Shown here: in pieces, positions 53,580 through 62,381 of the stretch
How the letters are laid out: each line of letters opens with the position of its first letter
Position numbering within the stretch: the first letter of the stretch is position 1
Assembly (NCBI RefSeq): GCF_000876655.1
Contig: NZ_JYCN01000001.1
Location: 112,684-176,683, forward strand
Length of the DNA: 64,000 nt
Origin: Arthrobacter sp. SPG23
GTDB taxonomy: Bacteria > Actinomycetota > Actinomycetes > Actinomycetales > Micrococcaceae
Reading direction: 5' to 3'
Notes under the pieces: generated by a model
Told to the model about the DNA's origin: nothing
The model's database searches: none
What the model saw: only the letters and a program-made list of their open reading frames with translations
Position numbers and translations under genes: made by a program

Positions 53580-54774
53580 CGCCGGCGGCGCCCACAGCCG
53601 AAGCGGAGCGCTCCTGCGCGGCGAGGTAGGCGAACAGCTGACGCAGCCCGAAGCGCCACCGCGGCAGCTCTTCGGCGGCACCCACCGCGTTGATGAGGGC
53701 CCCGAGGTGGCGGCTGCGGATGGTGACCACGTCCCCCATCTTGTGGGTGAAGCCCTGCCCGGGTTCGTCCCGGTCCTGCGTGGGCGCGAACAGTGTGCCC
53801 GTAAACAGCGCGAAACCGTCCGGGTACTGGTGGTGCCCGCCGAAGGTCGCGGCCACCAGCTCCTCGAACGGCCGGCTGATCCGGGCCACGGTGTTCCTGC
53901 CTTCCAGCAGGTACCCGTCTGAGCCCTCCACCCGGAGCAGGATCTCTTCCTGCCGCAGGGTCTCGAGCGTGAACCCGCCGTCGAACAGCCGGATCAGCGG
54001 CCCCAGCGAGCTGGAGGCGTTGTTGTCCTTGGCCTTGCCCAGCAGCAGCGCACTTCGTCCTTCAACATCGCGGAGGTTCACATCGTTGCCGAGTGTCGCG
54101 CCAACAACCTTGCCCGTGGACGTGGCAATCAGTACGAGCTCCGGCTCCGGGTTGTTCCAAGAGGAGAACGCAGGAATTCCGATGCCGGCACCCAGGCCCA
54201 CCGAAGAAAGCACCGGTGCCTTGGTGAAGACCTCGGGGTCGGGACCGATGCCCACCTCGAGGTACTGCGACCACAGCCCTTCGGCCATGAGCACCCGCTT
54301 GGCTTCGGCGGCCTCGGGGGAGCCCGGCCGTACCTCGCCGATACTGCCGCCGAGTGCCCTGCCCACAAGCTCCCGCATCTCGGTGGCCCGGCCGGCGTCC
54401 CCGCCGCAGCGCTCCTCGATGACGCGTTCGATCATGCTGTCCACGAACGTCACTCCGCAGGCCTTGATGACCTGGAGGTCGACGGGGGCCAGCAGGTGCG
54501 GCCGCGTTGTGTCCCGCGCCAGGGACGCCTCGACGACGTCCGCGGTCTTCCAGCGCGGCTCGGACATGGCGGAACGGGCGTCCGCAGCGGGTTCGGAACG
54601 TTCCAGCAGTTCGGATACCGTGCCGGCGAGGTGCTGCAGGTCGAACACGTCCCTGCCTTGCACGGCCACTACCCGCGGTCCGGAGCTTTCCACGTCCCAG
54701 AGGCGGCCGATGAGGAGGGCGTCCTCCGCGTCCTCCGGAAGGACAGCTGCGGGCGACGCCGGCAGCGCCGTCAC
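53572..54774 (-). CDS. FAH-family 2-keto-3-deoxy acid dehydratase, XylX-like
   Basis: 400 aa from the GTG at 54774, which overlaps the dehydrogenase stop (GTGA). Fumarylacetoacetate-hydrolase fold: metal-binding acids are suggested in EPELVLIATSTGK and LGNDVNLRD, and KAKDNNASSSLGP is typical. Length and the pathway context match XylX of Caulobacter, which dehydrates 2-keto-3-deoxy-pentonate to alpha-ketoglutarate semialdehyde. Assignment to that step is by context; other FAH reactions (hydrolase) are possible. Confidence 0.75.
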   Translation of the reverse strand: MTALPASPAAVLPEDAEDALLIGRLWDVESSGPRVVAVQGRDVFDLQHLAGTVSELLERSEPAADARSAMSEPRWKTADVVEASLARDTTRPHLLAPVDLQVIKACGVTFVDSMIERVIEERCGGDAGRATEMRELVGRALGGSIGEVRPGSPEAAEAKRVLMAEGLWSQYLEVGIGPDPEVFTKAPVLSSVGLGAGIGIPAFSSWNNPEPELVLIATSTGKVVGATLGNDVNLRDVEGRSALLLGKAKDNNASSSLGPLIRLFDGGFTLETLRQEEILLRVEGSDGYLLEGRNTVARISRPFEELVAATFGGHHQYPDGFALFTGTLFAPTQDRDEPGQGFTHKMGDVVTIRSRHLGALINAVGAAEELPRWRFGLRQLFAYLAAQERSASAVGAAGVS

Positions 54775-56243
54775 AGCCGACCCTCCGGCAGTGCGGACGG
54801 GCGGCGCCAGACGCCGTCGACCCTTTGTGGGACGTTCCACGGGTTTGCATCCTGCAGCGGCTCGGGCAGCCGCGGCTGCGGGAAGGACTGGAAGGCCACG
54901 GGCCGCAGGAACCGCCGGATGGCGGCCGTCCCCACGGAGGTGGTGCCCGACGTCGTAGCGGGGTACGGGCCGCCGTGGTGCTGGGCGTAACTGACGGTCA
55001 CTCCCGTCGGCCAGCCGTTCCAGAGCAGGCGCCCGCTGATGTCCGCGAGCCTGCCGGCAAGCTCGGCGACGTCGTCCTCGGGTTCCGCCTGCAGGGTGGT
55101 GGTCAGCTGGCCCTCCAGGAGCCCGGCAAGGGCGCCGAGTTCGGATTCGTCGCTGTACTCCACCACCAGGCTGGCCGGCCCGAACATCTCCTGGCGGAGG
55201 ATGCCGGGGTCCCGGCGGACGGCATCGGCCGTGGTCAGCAGGACGGTGGGTGCCGGCGCCTCGGCGAAGTCGCCGTCGAGCAGCACCTGCACGCCTGCGG
55301 TGTCCCGCAGGTCAGCAACTGCCTGCCGGAACCCTTCATGCAGCCGTCCGCTGAGCAGCTGCGCCGGGGCGAAGTCCGCGAGGGCGGTCCGGAGTTCGTC
55401 CCGTACCTTCTCAGTTTCTCCGGCCGGGACGAAGAGCACACCCGGCTTGGTGCAGAACTGACCCATTCCCAGGGTGAAGGAGCCGGCATAGCCGGCCAGG
55501 ATCTCCTCGCGGCGTGCGGACCAGGCGTTGCCGGTGACGAAAACGGCATTGATGCCGCCCAGTTCGCCAAAGAACGGGATCGGCTCGGGCCGCGCAGCTG
55601 CGCGGTCGAACAATGCCCGCCCGCCCGCCGTCGAACCCGTGAAGCCGATGGCCTTCACCAGCGGGTGGTCAACCAGTGCCTCCGCAGCCTGGCGGCCGGT
55701 GACCAGGGAGAAGAGGCCCGACGGCGCCCCGGCGCCCGCGAGAGCCGTGGTCACCGTTTCGGCGGTGCGGACCGCAAGTTCCCGGTGTCCGTCGTGCGCC
55801 TTGTGGACGACGGCGCAGCCGGCCGCCAGGGCTGACGCGGAGTCGCCGCCCATCACGCTGAAGGCGAAGGGGAAGTTGGACGCCCCGAAGACACCCACCA
55901 CGCCGAGCGGCACCTTGTAGCGGCGAAGGTCCGGCCGCGGCCCCATGCCCCAGGCGGCATCTTCGTGGTCGATCGTCGCGTCGAAGTGCTCGCCGCGGCG
56001 GATCTCGTCGGCGAAGAGCCGGAGCTGGAAGACGGTGCGCTTCAGCTCGCCCTGGAGCCGCTGACCGGCGAGATGGGTTTCCGCGGCCGCGGTCTCAACG
56101 AGGATCGCGGCGTCGCCTTCCAGGCCGGCGGCTACCGCTTCAAGCCATGAGGCCCGTGTTCCGGGACCTGCCAGGCGGGCCTTTTCGAAGGCTGCGTGGG
56201 CGGCCTCGACGGAGGCGTTCAGCTGGCCGGCGGTGGTGTTCAT
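54771..56243 (-). CDS. Alpha-ketoglutarate semialdehyde (2,5-dioxovalerate) dehydrogenase
   Basis: 490 aa. NAD(P)-aldehyde dehydrogenase: the cofactor region [26 protein letters not shown], the catalytic base in FFGELGGIN and the catalytic Cys in [10 protein letters not shown] are all visible. The C-terminal [15 protein letters not shown] matches the KGSADH subgroup. Oxidises alpha-ketoglutarate semialdehyde to alpha-ketoglutarate, the last step of Weimberg-type pathways. ATGA overlap with the dehydratase gene upstream. Confidence 0.88.
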   Translation of the reverse strand: MNTTAGQLNASVEAAHAAFEKARLAGPGTRASWLEAVAAGLEGDAAILVETAAAETHLAGQRLQGELKRTVFQLRLFADEIRRGEHFDATIDHEDAAWGMGPRPDLRRYKVPLGVVGVFGASNFPFAFSVMGGDSASALAAGCAVVHKAHDGHRELAVRTAETVTTALAGAGAPSGLFSLVTGRQAAEALVDHPLVKAIGFTGSTAGGRALFDRAAARPEPIPFFGELGGINAVFVTGNAWSARREEILAGYAGSFTLGMGQFCTKPGVLFVPAGETEKVRDELRTALADFAPAQLLSGRLHEGFRQAVADLRDTAGVQVLLDGDFAEAPAPTVLLTTADAVRRDPGILRQEMFGPASLVVEYSDESELGALAGLLEGQLTTTLQAEPEDDVAELAGRLADISGRLLWNGWPTGVTVSYAQHHGGPYPATTSGTTSVGTAAIRRFLRPVAFQSFPQPRLPEPLQDANPWNVPQRVDGVWRRPSALPEGRL

Positions 56244-57586
56244 CGGCCGGCTCCGGCAGGTGCAAGGCTGGCGCCGGTGACGGCGGCACGGTTTCCCACT
56301 TCAAGCCACCCTGCGCCGGAGGGGAATTCCCAGCGCGTCCGGGAGGCGCTGAGCATTTCGGCCCCGGTGCCCGGGCGTTCCGGGGCGGCATAGCGTCCGC
56401 CGGCGATCCGGACCGGTTCGGCGAAGTGTTCATGCAGGTGGTCCACGTATTCGATCATGCGGCCGTCCTGGCTTCCGGTGATGGCGGCGTAGTCGAAGAA
56501 GGAGAAGTGCTGGACCAGTTCGCACAGGCCAACGCCGCCGGCATGCGGGCAGACCGGGACACCGAACTTGGCGGCGAGAAGGAGGTTGGCGATGTTCTCG
56601 TTGACGCCGCCCACCCGGGTGGAGTCGAGCTGGAGGACATCGATGGCGCCTGCCTGCAGCAGCTGCTTGAACACAATGCGGCTGGCTACGGCCTCGCCGG
56701 TGGCGACGCGGACCGGGGCTACTCCCTTCCGGATGTCCGCATGGCCCAGGATGTCGTCGGTGCTGGTGGGCTCTTCGATCCAGTAGGGATTGAACTCGGC
56801 CAGCTGGTTGACCCATTCAATCGCCTCGGACACTTCCCAGCGCTGGTTGGCGTCGATGGCGATGGGAAGGTTGCCCACCGCCTGCCGGGCGAGGGCCATG
56901 CGGCGGCGGTCGTCAGCGATGTCGCCGCCCACCTTGAGCTTGATCATGGAGAATCCGGCGGCGGCGGCCTCCTTGCTGAGCCGGACGAGCTTCTCGTCGC
57001 TGTAGCCCAGCCACCCCGGCGACGTGGTGTAGGCGGGGTAGCCATCCGCCCTGAGGGAGGCGATCCGTGCGGACTTGCCGTCCTGGCCTGCCCGGAGGAT
57101 GTCCAGCGCCTGCTGCGGGTTCAGTGCGTCGCGGATGTGGGTGAAGTCGACGACGTCCACGATCTCTTCCGGGGACATCTCGCTCAGGAGCAGCCAGAGC
57201 GGTTTGTTCTCGCGGCGGGCGCGGATGTCCCAAAGGGCGCTGACCAGCGCGCCGGCCGCCATCTGGGTGACGCCCTTTTCCGGGCCGAGCCAGCGGAGCT
57301 GGGAATCGTGGATGAGGCGCTTGGAGGCGTTGCCCAGGTCGTAGATCAGTTCATCGATGTCCCGGCCCCGGAGAAGGGCTGCGTAGGAGTTGATGGCTGC
57401 CGTGAGGATCTCGTTGCCGCGGCCGCAGCTGAACACAAAGCCGTGGCCTTCATCGCCCGCATCGGTGCGGATGACGACGTAGGCGGCGGAGTAGTCGGGG
57501 TCAACGTTGACCGCGTCGGAGCCATCGAGTTCGAGCGATGTGGGAAAGCGGACGTCCTGGGTGGTGATGGAAGTGATGGAAGGCAT
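56240..57586 (-). CDS. Enolase-superfamily sugar-acid dehydratase, L-fuconate dehydratase type
   Basis: 448 aa from the ATG at 57586 (GAGAAGAG upstream; an ATG at 57604 is also in frame). Mandelate-racemase subgroup with [17 protein letters not shown] typical of fuconate dehydratase, the Lys in MIKLKVGG, metal ligands in [16 protein letters not shown] and ATGEAV, and the His in CPHAGGVGL. Fuconate and D-arabinonate share configuration at C2-C4, so D-arabinonate is an alternative substrate. First gene of the operon. Confidence 0.85.
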   Translation of the reverse strand: MPSITSITTQDVRFPTSLELDGSDAVNVDPDYSAAYVVIRTDAGDEGHGFVFSCGRGNEILTAAINSYAALLRGRDIDELIYDLGNASKRLIHDSQLRWLGPEKGVTQMAAGALVSALWDIRARRENKPLWLLLSEMSPEEIVDVVDFTHIRDALNPQQALDILRAGQDGKSARIASLRADGYPAYTTSPGWLGYSDEKLVRLSKEAAAAGFSMIKLKVGGDIADDRRRMALARQAVGNLPIAIDANQRWEVSEAIEWVNQLAEFNPYWIEEPTSTDDILGHADIRKGVAPVRVATGEAVASRIVFKQLLQAGAIDVLQLDSTRVGGVNENIANLLLAAKFGVPVCPHAGGVGLCELVQHFSFFDYAAITGSQDGRMIEYVDHLHEHFAEPVRIAGGRYAAPERPGTGAEMLSASRTRWEFPSGAGWLEVGNRAAVTGASLAPAGAGR

Positions 57587-57626
57587 GGATCTCTTCTCTC
57601 GCATTGATCTGGAGGGTGTGCATGAT

Positions 57627-57675
57627 TTCCTATATGAATTTCCACAATAATATAGGAACTGTGATCCAGATCAAG
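57627..57675 (-). promoter_or_regulatory. Promoter/operator of the sugar-acid operon
   Basis: On the minus strand the order is CTTGATCTGGATCAC (57675-57661), then TTCCTATAT (57658-57650), a spacer and an inverted TTCCTATAT copy (57627-57635). TTGATC and TATTAT with a 16-base spacer form a plausible -35/-10, overlapping the operator. GTGATCCAGATCA also resembles a CRP/GlxR half-site pair. The same layout precedes the MFS gene. Confidence 0.7.
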
Positions 57676-57692
57676 TGCCGAGGGTAAAAAGG

Positions 57693-57716
57693 AGCCCCGG
57701 CCGCGGGGCCGGGGCT
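57693..57716 (-). terminator. Terminator after the FCD regulator gene
   Basis: Stem AGCCCCGGCC/GGCCGGGGCT (10 bp, 4-base loop) followed on the minus strand by CCTTTTTA. It lies just past the stop of the GntR gene and 45 bases before the sugar-acid operon promoter, which separates the two minus-strand units. Confidence 0.85.
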
Positions 57717-57721
57717 TGGAT

Positions 57722-58450
57722 CTAATCCACGATGTGCCGTCTGGGCGGGCCGCCGTCCTGCAGCGGCGCGAGGTCGGCGTGGCCTTCGAAGGCCTGGGCG
57801 AAGCGGGCGAAGGAGTTGCGGATGTGCTCCGCCATGGCCGCTTCGGCCAGCTCGGGCTGGCAGGCTTTGATGGCTTCGCGGACCGCCGAATGTTCCGCCA
57901 CGGTAATGGCGCCGTCCACGTCGGCCGGATAGAGGCGGAAGGTGTGCAGGTGGCAGTGCGTCTGTGCGAAAGCGTGGCGGACTACGGTGTTGCCGGCGGC
58001 GGCAAGGATCGTGTCGTGGAAGCGGGTGTCATGGGCTACCAGGTCCTGCCGCAGGTCACCCGCGGACTTCATGGCGCCGCGGAACGCCGCGATTTCCTTC
58101 TCGAGGGCGGCCGCGGGGTTGGCTAGCCGGTCTATAGCGGCCGAGCGCGCAGCCCAGGGCTCCACCAGAAGCCGGAACTCAAAGAGTGAGCGCAGTTCGG
58201 CCAGGTCCAGGAGCGGCGTGGTGCTGTATCCCCGGCCGGGGTTGTAGACCACGAGATTGTCCCCTTCGAGCCGCTGCAGCACCTCGCGCACCGGCGTTTG
58301 CGATACGCCCAGCCTCCGAGACACGGCGTCGATGTTGATCCGGGTTCCGGGTGCGATTTCGCCTTCGAGGATGGAGGCGCGCATGGACGAATACACATCG
58401 CTGACGGCCGCTTTGCCGCGGGAGATGTCGGAAGACTGACGTGGGGGCAC
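57722..58450 (-). CDS. GntR-family regulator, FCD subgroup
   Basis: 242 aa, GTG start. N-terminal winged helix with DAVSRRLGVSQTPVREVLQRLEGD; C-terminal FCD helical domain with likely metal-binding residues in LVAHDTRFHDTIL, AEHSAVREAI and MAEHIRN. FCD regulators often sense sugar acids or organic acids. It sits between the dehydratase operon and the divergent MFS gene, both of which carry TTCCTATAT operators, so it is their probable repressor. Confidence 0.9.
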   Translation of the reverse strand: MPPRQSSDISRGKAAVSDVYSSMRASILEGEIAPGTRINIDAVSRRLGVSQTPVREVLQRLEGDNLVVYNPGRGYSTTPLLDLAELRSLFEFRLLVEPWAARSAAIDRLANPAAALEKEIAAFRGAMKSAGDLRQDLVAHDTRFHDTILAAAGNTVVRHAFAQTHCHLHTFRLYPADVDGAITVAEHSAVREAIKACQPELAEAAMAEHIRNSFARFAQAFEGHADLAPLQDGGPPRRHIVD

Positions 58451-58570
58451 GCGCTGACCTCTTAGTGCTGGTTGGGGTTGTTGTTCGGGTGGGAGTCGCT
58501 GGGGGAATCATATTCCACGGGACCTACAGTCGCCCCGGCGGGCGTTGCTTCGGGCGATTTTTGAGGGGGG

Positions 58571-58620
58571 CTTGATCTGGATCACGTTTTCTATATGATT
58601 AACCAGATTCCTATATGATT
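58571..58620 (+). promoter_or_regulatory. Promoter/operator of the MFS importer gene
   Basis: CTTGATCTGGATCAC (58571-58585) is identical to the box before the dehydratase operon, then TTTCTATATGATT (58588) and TTCCTATATGATT (58608) repeat 20 bases apart. TTGATC and TATGAT with a 16-base spacer fit a -35/-10 promoter with the first repeat on the -10. Points to control by the adjacent FCD regulator. Confidence 0.7.
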
Positions 58621-58693
58621 TGGCATCGATATCTTCGGTGTCTTCCCCGGTGCCACAGGCACCCGAAGCCATGTTCACGTCGAAGGAGACCAC

Positions 58694-60034
58694 ATGACTG
58701 CGCTCGGAAGTAAAGTTGCCAGTACGTCATCGCCCAAAAATCCCCGCAGCATGACCCGCAAGCGCTGGGTCATTATCTGGCTTGCCTTCATCGGGTTGAG
58801 CATCAACTACCTGGACCGCTCCAGCCTCAGCGTTGCCCTGCCTTTCATGGGCAAGGACTTCGAACTCACCGCGACCCAGCAAGGCCTCATTTTTGCGGCC
58901 TTCTTCTGGGCCTACGACTTCTGCCAGCTGGCTGCCGGCTGGTACGTGGATAAAGTCGGGCCGCGCCGGTCGTTTTCGCTGGCGGCCGTCTGGTGGTCCG
59001 TCTTCACCATGGTGACCGCCGCGGCGACGAACTTCTGGTCCCTGTTTGCAGCCCGGTTCCTCCTGGGTGTGGGCGAAAGCCCTGCGCCCAGCACCGCTGC
59101 CAAGGTGGTGGCCACCTGGTTCCCGGTCCGTGAACGGGCTTTCGCCACCAGTATTTGGGACTCGGGTTCCCGCGTGGGGGCCGTGATCGCGCTGCCCATC
59201 GTTACCCTGATCGTGGCGCTGACCTCATGGCATGCTGTGTTCATCATCATCGGCGTGGCGGGCGTCATCTGGGCCGCCGTCTGGTGGAAGGTGTACCGCA
59301 GCCCTCAGGAGCACCCCGGCGCCAACGCCGCCGAGGTGGCCTACATCGAGGAAGGGGGTGCCCGCGGCGAAGGCAGCGATGACGCCAATGCCGCCAAGCT
59401 CCCCTGGCGCTCACTCTTCAAGTACCGGACCATCCTCAGCATGATGTTCGGCTTCTTCTGCCTGAACAGCGCCATTTACTTCTTCATCACCTTCTTCCCG
59501 AGCTACCTCGTCAAGGAGCGCGGATTCGACCTGCTCAAGCTCGGCTTCTTCGGCGCCATTCCGGGTATCTGCGCGGTGCTGTGCGGCTGGCTGGGCGGAT
59601 ACCTGGCCGACCGCGCCGTCCGCGCCGGCGCATCCGTCACCAAGGTCCGGAAGACCGCCATCGCCGGCGGCCTCGCAGGCGGTTCGGTGATCATGTTTGC
59701 CGCTCTCGTGCCGGAAGCCTGGATGGCCTTGGCGCTGCTCTCGGTCGCCTACTCAAGCCTCACCGTCGCAGCGACCGGCATCTGGTCGCTGCCCGCGGAC
59801 GTCGCCCCGAGTTCCAGGCACGTCGGATCCATCGGCGGACTGCAGAACTTCGCCTCCAACCTGGCCGGGATCTTCACCCCGATCCTGATCGGCGTGCTGG
59901 TGGACCAGACCGGTTCCTTCGTGGCCCCGCTGGCGGTCATCGGAGCAGTCTCGCTCGTGGGCGCCGCAAACTACCTCTTTGTCATGGGCAAGATTGAGCC
60001 CCTGAAGGTCAAAGAGCCCGTAGCCGTGGTGTAA
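58694..60034 (+). CDS. MFS importer, anion:cation symporter (ACS) family
   Basis: 446 aa, ATG with AAGGAGA upstream. Twelve helices; N-terminal SINYLDRSSLSVALPFM and the loop WYVDKVGPRRSF fit hexuronate/galactonate/glucarate permeases (ExuT, DgoT, GudP group). Two conserved segments, AARFLLGVGESPAPST and ATSIWDSGSRVGAV, are typical of that group. Probably brings in the sugar acid degraded by the adjacent operon. Followed by a strong terminator. Confidence 0.9.
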   Translation: MTALGSKVASTSSPKNPRSMTRKRWVIIWLAFIGLSINYLDRSSLSVALPFMGKDFELTATQQGLIFAAFFWAYDFCQLAAGWYVDKVGPRRSFSLAAVWWSVFTMVTAAATNFWSLFAARFLLGVGESPAPSTAAKVVATWFPVRERAFATSIWDSGSRVGAVIALPIVTLIVALTSWHAVFIIIGVAGVIWAAVWWKVYRSPQEHPGANAAEVAYIEEGGARGEGSDDANAAKLPWRSLFKYRTILSMMFGFFCLNSAIYFFITFFPSYLVKERGFDLLKLGFFGAIPGICAVLCGWLGGYLADRAVRAGASVTKVRKTAIAGGLAGGSVIMFAALVPEAWMALALLSVAYSSLTVAATGIWSLPADVAPSSRHVGSIGGLQNFASNLAGIFTPILIGVLVDQTGSFVAPLAVIGAVSLVGAANYLFVMGKIEPLKVKEPVAVV

Positions 60035-60043
60035 CCGTAGAAA

Positions 60044-60082
60044 GGAGGGCGGCAACCCGGAGGGGTTTGCCGCCCTCTTTTT
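60044..60082 (+). terminator. Intrinsic terminator after the MFS importer
   Basis: GAGGGCGGCAA pairs with TTGCCGCCCTC (11 bp), with an inner CCC/GGG extension, then five T. It begins 11 bases after the stop codon. Confidence 0.9.
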
Positions 60083-60170
60083 GCACTTGCCCCGGCGCCT
60101 GAGCGCCAGCGGCTGATCGCGGCACCTTGCCGTAGCCTGAGTCGAAAAGGCGCAAGGGGAGGCAACAGGC

Positions 60171-60608
60171 ATGGTTGACGTAGTGGTGGAAACCGAGATC
60201 CGCCGCTCCCGCGGAGTGGTGGCGGCCTTTGCCGCCGATCCGGAGAACGCTCCGGCTTGGTACGCGAACATCAAGGCAGTCAGCTGGGAGTCGTCTCCGC
60301 CCTTGGCGGTGGGATCGAAGGTGGCCTTCAGGGCACAGTTCCTGGGCAAGACCCTGGAGTACCTCTACGAATTCACCGAGCTGGACCCCGGCCGAAAGGT
60401 CGTCATGCGCACGGCTCAAGGCCCCTTCCCCATGCAAACCACTTACACGTGGTCGGATTCGGGAAGCGATGCCACGCGGATGACCTTGCGAAACACCGGG
60501 AAACCCGCGGGCTTCTCCGCTGTCGCGGGCCTGGTGATGGCCCCCATGACGCGCCGCGCCATGCGCAAGGACCTCGCGAAGCTGAAATCCCTTCTGGAAG
60601 CCGACTGA
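60171..60608 (+). CDS. SRPBCC-family protein
   Basis: 145 aa. The Bet v 1-like START fold is suggested by the typical opening VETEIRRSRGVVAAFAADPENAPAWY, the middle LEYLYEFTELDPGRKVVM and TTYTWSDSGSDATRMTL, and the C-terminal helix ending LAKLKSLLEAD. These proteins bind small hydrophobic molecules or act as cyclases; the ligand is unknown. Start ATG with GGGGAGG upstream. Confidence 0.85.
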   Translation: MVDVVVETEIRRSRGVVAAFAADPENAPAWYANIKAVSWESSPPLAVGSKVAFRAQFLGKTLEYLYEFTELDPGRKVVMRTAQGPFPMQTTYTWSDSGSDATRMTLRNTGKPAGFSAVAGLVMAPMTRRAMRKDLAKLKSLLEAD

Positions 60609-60636
60609 CCGCAGCCAACCGTTTCCTTCCGGCCGG

Positions 60637-61599
60637 TCAGGTCGCTGTGTTGGCGAGCTCAGCCTCCAGGCGTTCCACGTCGGCCCGGTGGCACAGTTCG
60701 GTGGCAGGCGTCATGACCGTGGCACTTCCGGCGGCCACGGCGGCCCGGAAAGCCCCTTCAAGCGGGCGGCCCTGGGCGAGCCGGAGCACAAAAGCGCCGA
60801 GGAAGCTGTCCCCGGCTCCCACCGTGCTGACCACCGGCACGTCCGGCACGGTGAGCCGGATGAGTCCGGACTTCGACGCGAGCAGGGCACCGGACCCGCC
60901 GAGCGTGAGGGCGACGTGTTCCGCAGCTCCGTCAGCAACGAGGGCCGACGCCGCGTCCACCTGGCTCTGCTCACTGTCGAGGGCGGCGCCGAAGTGCGCT
61001 CCCAGTTCGCGGAGGCTTGGCTTGACCATGAACACTCCAGCGGCCAGCGCCTCGGTGAGTGCCGGCCCGGAGGCGTCAACGACGCAGTGGGCACCCGCCT
61101 GCCGCGCCAGGCGGGCAACCCTTGCATAGAAGTCGTCCGGGACTCCCGGCGGGAGGCTGCCGCTGGCCACCACGTAGCCGCCCGCCGACATGGACGCGGC
61201 AACAAGGTCCAGGCAGGCCTGCCATTCCGGTTCCCTGAGCTCCGGGCCCTGGAGCACGAACCGGAACTGTTTCCCGGTGGAGGTCTCATCAACGGTGAAG
61301 TCCTGGCGGGTGCTCCCTTGGATGGGGACCGCCAGCGTCGGGATGCGCTCGGCCTCGATGAGCCGGCGGTAGGCGTCCCCGGTCGGGCCGCCCGCGGTGT
61401 ACACCGCCAGGGTTTGTCCGCCGAGGCGCTGGATGACACGTGCCACGTTGATGCCCCCGCCGCCCGGGTCGAGGCGGCTTGCGCCGCACCTGAGCTTATG
61501 GCCGCTGCTGACCTGTTCGGTTGAGGTGCTGATGTCCAAGGCCGGATTCACCGTCAGGGTGAGAATCGGCTTAATGCCCAACTGCTGTGAGGCGTCCAT
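60637..61599 (-). CDS. pfkB: PfkB-type phosphofructokinase (6-phosphofructokinase II-like)
   Basis: 320 aa. Ribokinase-family enzyme: NPALDIST, the substrate loop DPGGGGINVARVI, and the catalytic/anion-hole GAGDSFLGAF are intact. Segments such as KLRCGA, FRFVLQGPEL and VASGSLPPGV align closely by eye with E. coli PfkB rather than FruK. It probably phosphorylates fructose 6-phosphate, or a related phosphosugar such as tagatose 6-phosphate. Monocistronic, convergent with the SRPBCC gene. Confidence 0.85.
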   Translation of the reverse strand: MDASQQLGIKPILTLTVNPALDISTSTEQVSSGHKLRCGASRLDPGGGGINVARVIQRLGGQTLAVYTAGGPTGDAYRRLIEAERIPTLAVPIQGSTRQDFTVDETSTGKQFRFVLQGPELREPEWQACLDLVAASMSAGGYVVASGSLPPGVPDDFYARVARLARQAGAHCVVDASGPALTEALAAGVFMVKPSLRELGAHFGAALDSEQSQVDAASALVADGAAEHVALTLGGSGALLASKSGLIRLTVPDVPVVSTVGAGDSFLGAFVLRLAQGRPLEGAFRAAVAAGSATVMTPATELCHRADVERLEAELANTAT

Positions 61600-61670
61600 G
61601 GCCCCAGCTTAGGAGACGCGGGGACCTGAAGGGCTGACGGCCACCCGTCCCAACTGCCACACTGTTGCTG

Positions 61671-62306
61671 ATGCAGGCATTCTTCGACGGACTCCTCAAC
61701 GCCAGCCCGGTGCTGGTGGCCTGTGTTGTGTTCGCGCTCGTTTTCGCCGAGGACGCCCTCTTCATCGGCTTCGTCATTCCGGGCGAAACCGCGGCGGTGG
61801 TGGGAGGTGTGATCGCCGGCAAGGGTGGCTTCCCGCTCGCGGCGATGATTGCCGTCGTGGTCTCGGCCGCGATCCTGGGCGACACGGTGGGGTACGAAAT
61901 CGGCAAGCACTTTGGCCCCCGGCTGATGTCACTCAGGATCTTTGACCGGAAACGCCACCAGCTGGAAAAGGCCCAGGAGTTCCTGAAGCGGCGGGGCGGC
62001 CCCGCCATCTTCCTTGGCCGGTTTACCGCTTTCTTCCGCGCCGTGATGCCGGCCCTGGCCGGGCTGAGCGGTATGCCCTACCGGCGGTTCGCGCTGTGGA
62101 ACATCACCGGCGGCGTGCTGTGGGGGAGCCTGTTCGTGACCCTCGGATACCTTGCCGGGAACTTGTACGACGAGGTGGCACACACCGCCGGAAGTGCCGC
62201 CGCCATCGTTGTAGCCGCAGTGGCAGTCGGCCTGCTGGTCACATGGCGGATCCGCCGGCACCGGCGGGCGACGGCGGCAGACAGCAGCGCGCGTCCACAA
62301 CGGTGA
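61671..62306 (+). CDS. DedA-family membrane protein
   Basis: 211 aa from the ATG at 61671 (an in-frame TTG lies two codons earlier). VTT/DedA domain: FAEDALFIGFVIPGETAAVVGG near the N-terminus, GDTVGYEIGKHFG, and the conserved FLGRFTAFFRAVMPALAGLSGM. Four to five membrane segments. Such proteins are linked to undecaprenyl-phosphate or lipid flipping and stress tolerance. A small inverted repeat ACCCCCAAGGGGGT overlaps its stop region. Confidence 0.9.
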   Translation: MQAFFDGLLNASPVLVACVVFALVFAEDALFIGFVIPGETAAVVGGVIAGKGGFPLAAMIAVVVSAAILGDTVGYEIGKHFGPRLMSLRIFDRKRHQLEKAQEFLKRRGGPAIFLGRFTAFFRAVMPALAGLSGMPYRRFALWNITGGVLWGSLFVTLGYLAGNLYDEVAHTAGSAAAIVVAAVAVGLLVTWRIRRHRRATAADSSARPQR

Positions 62307-62317
62307 CCCCCAAGGGG

Positions 62318-62351
62318 GTTACTACTCACTAGGGGTGACTACTCACTAGGG
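62318..62351 (+). repeat. 17-base tandem repeat downstream of dedA
   Basis: GTTACTACTCACTAGGG (62318-62334) is followed directly by GTGACTACTCACTAGGG (62335-62351), with one mismatch. It sits between dedA and the convergent DUF222 gene. No further copies were noticed in this window. Confidence 0.85.
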
Positions 62352-62381
62352 ATGACCGGGCAGCAGAGGCAAGGGTCGATC

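Noticed and set aside
57693..57716. Hairpin 57693-57716 as a riboswitch or operator
   Set aside because: The stem plus minus-strand T-run right after the regulator stop is explained by a terminator.
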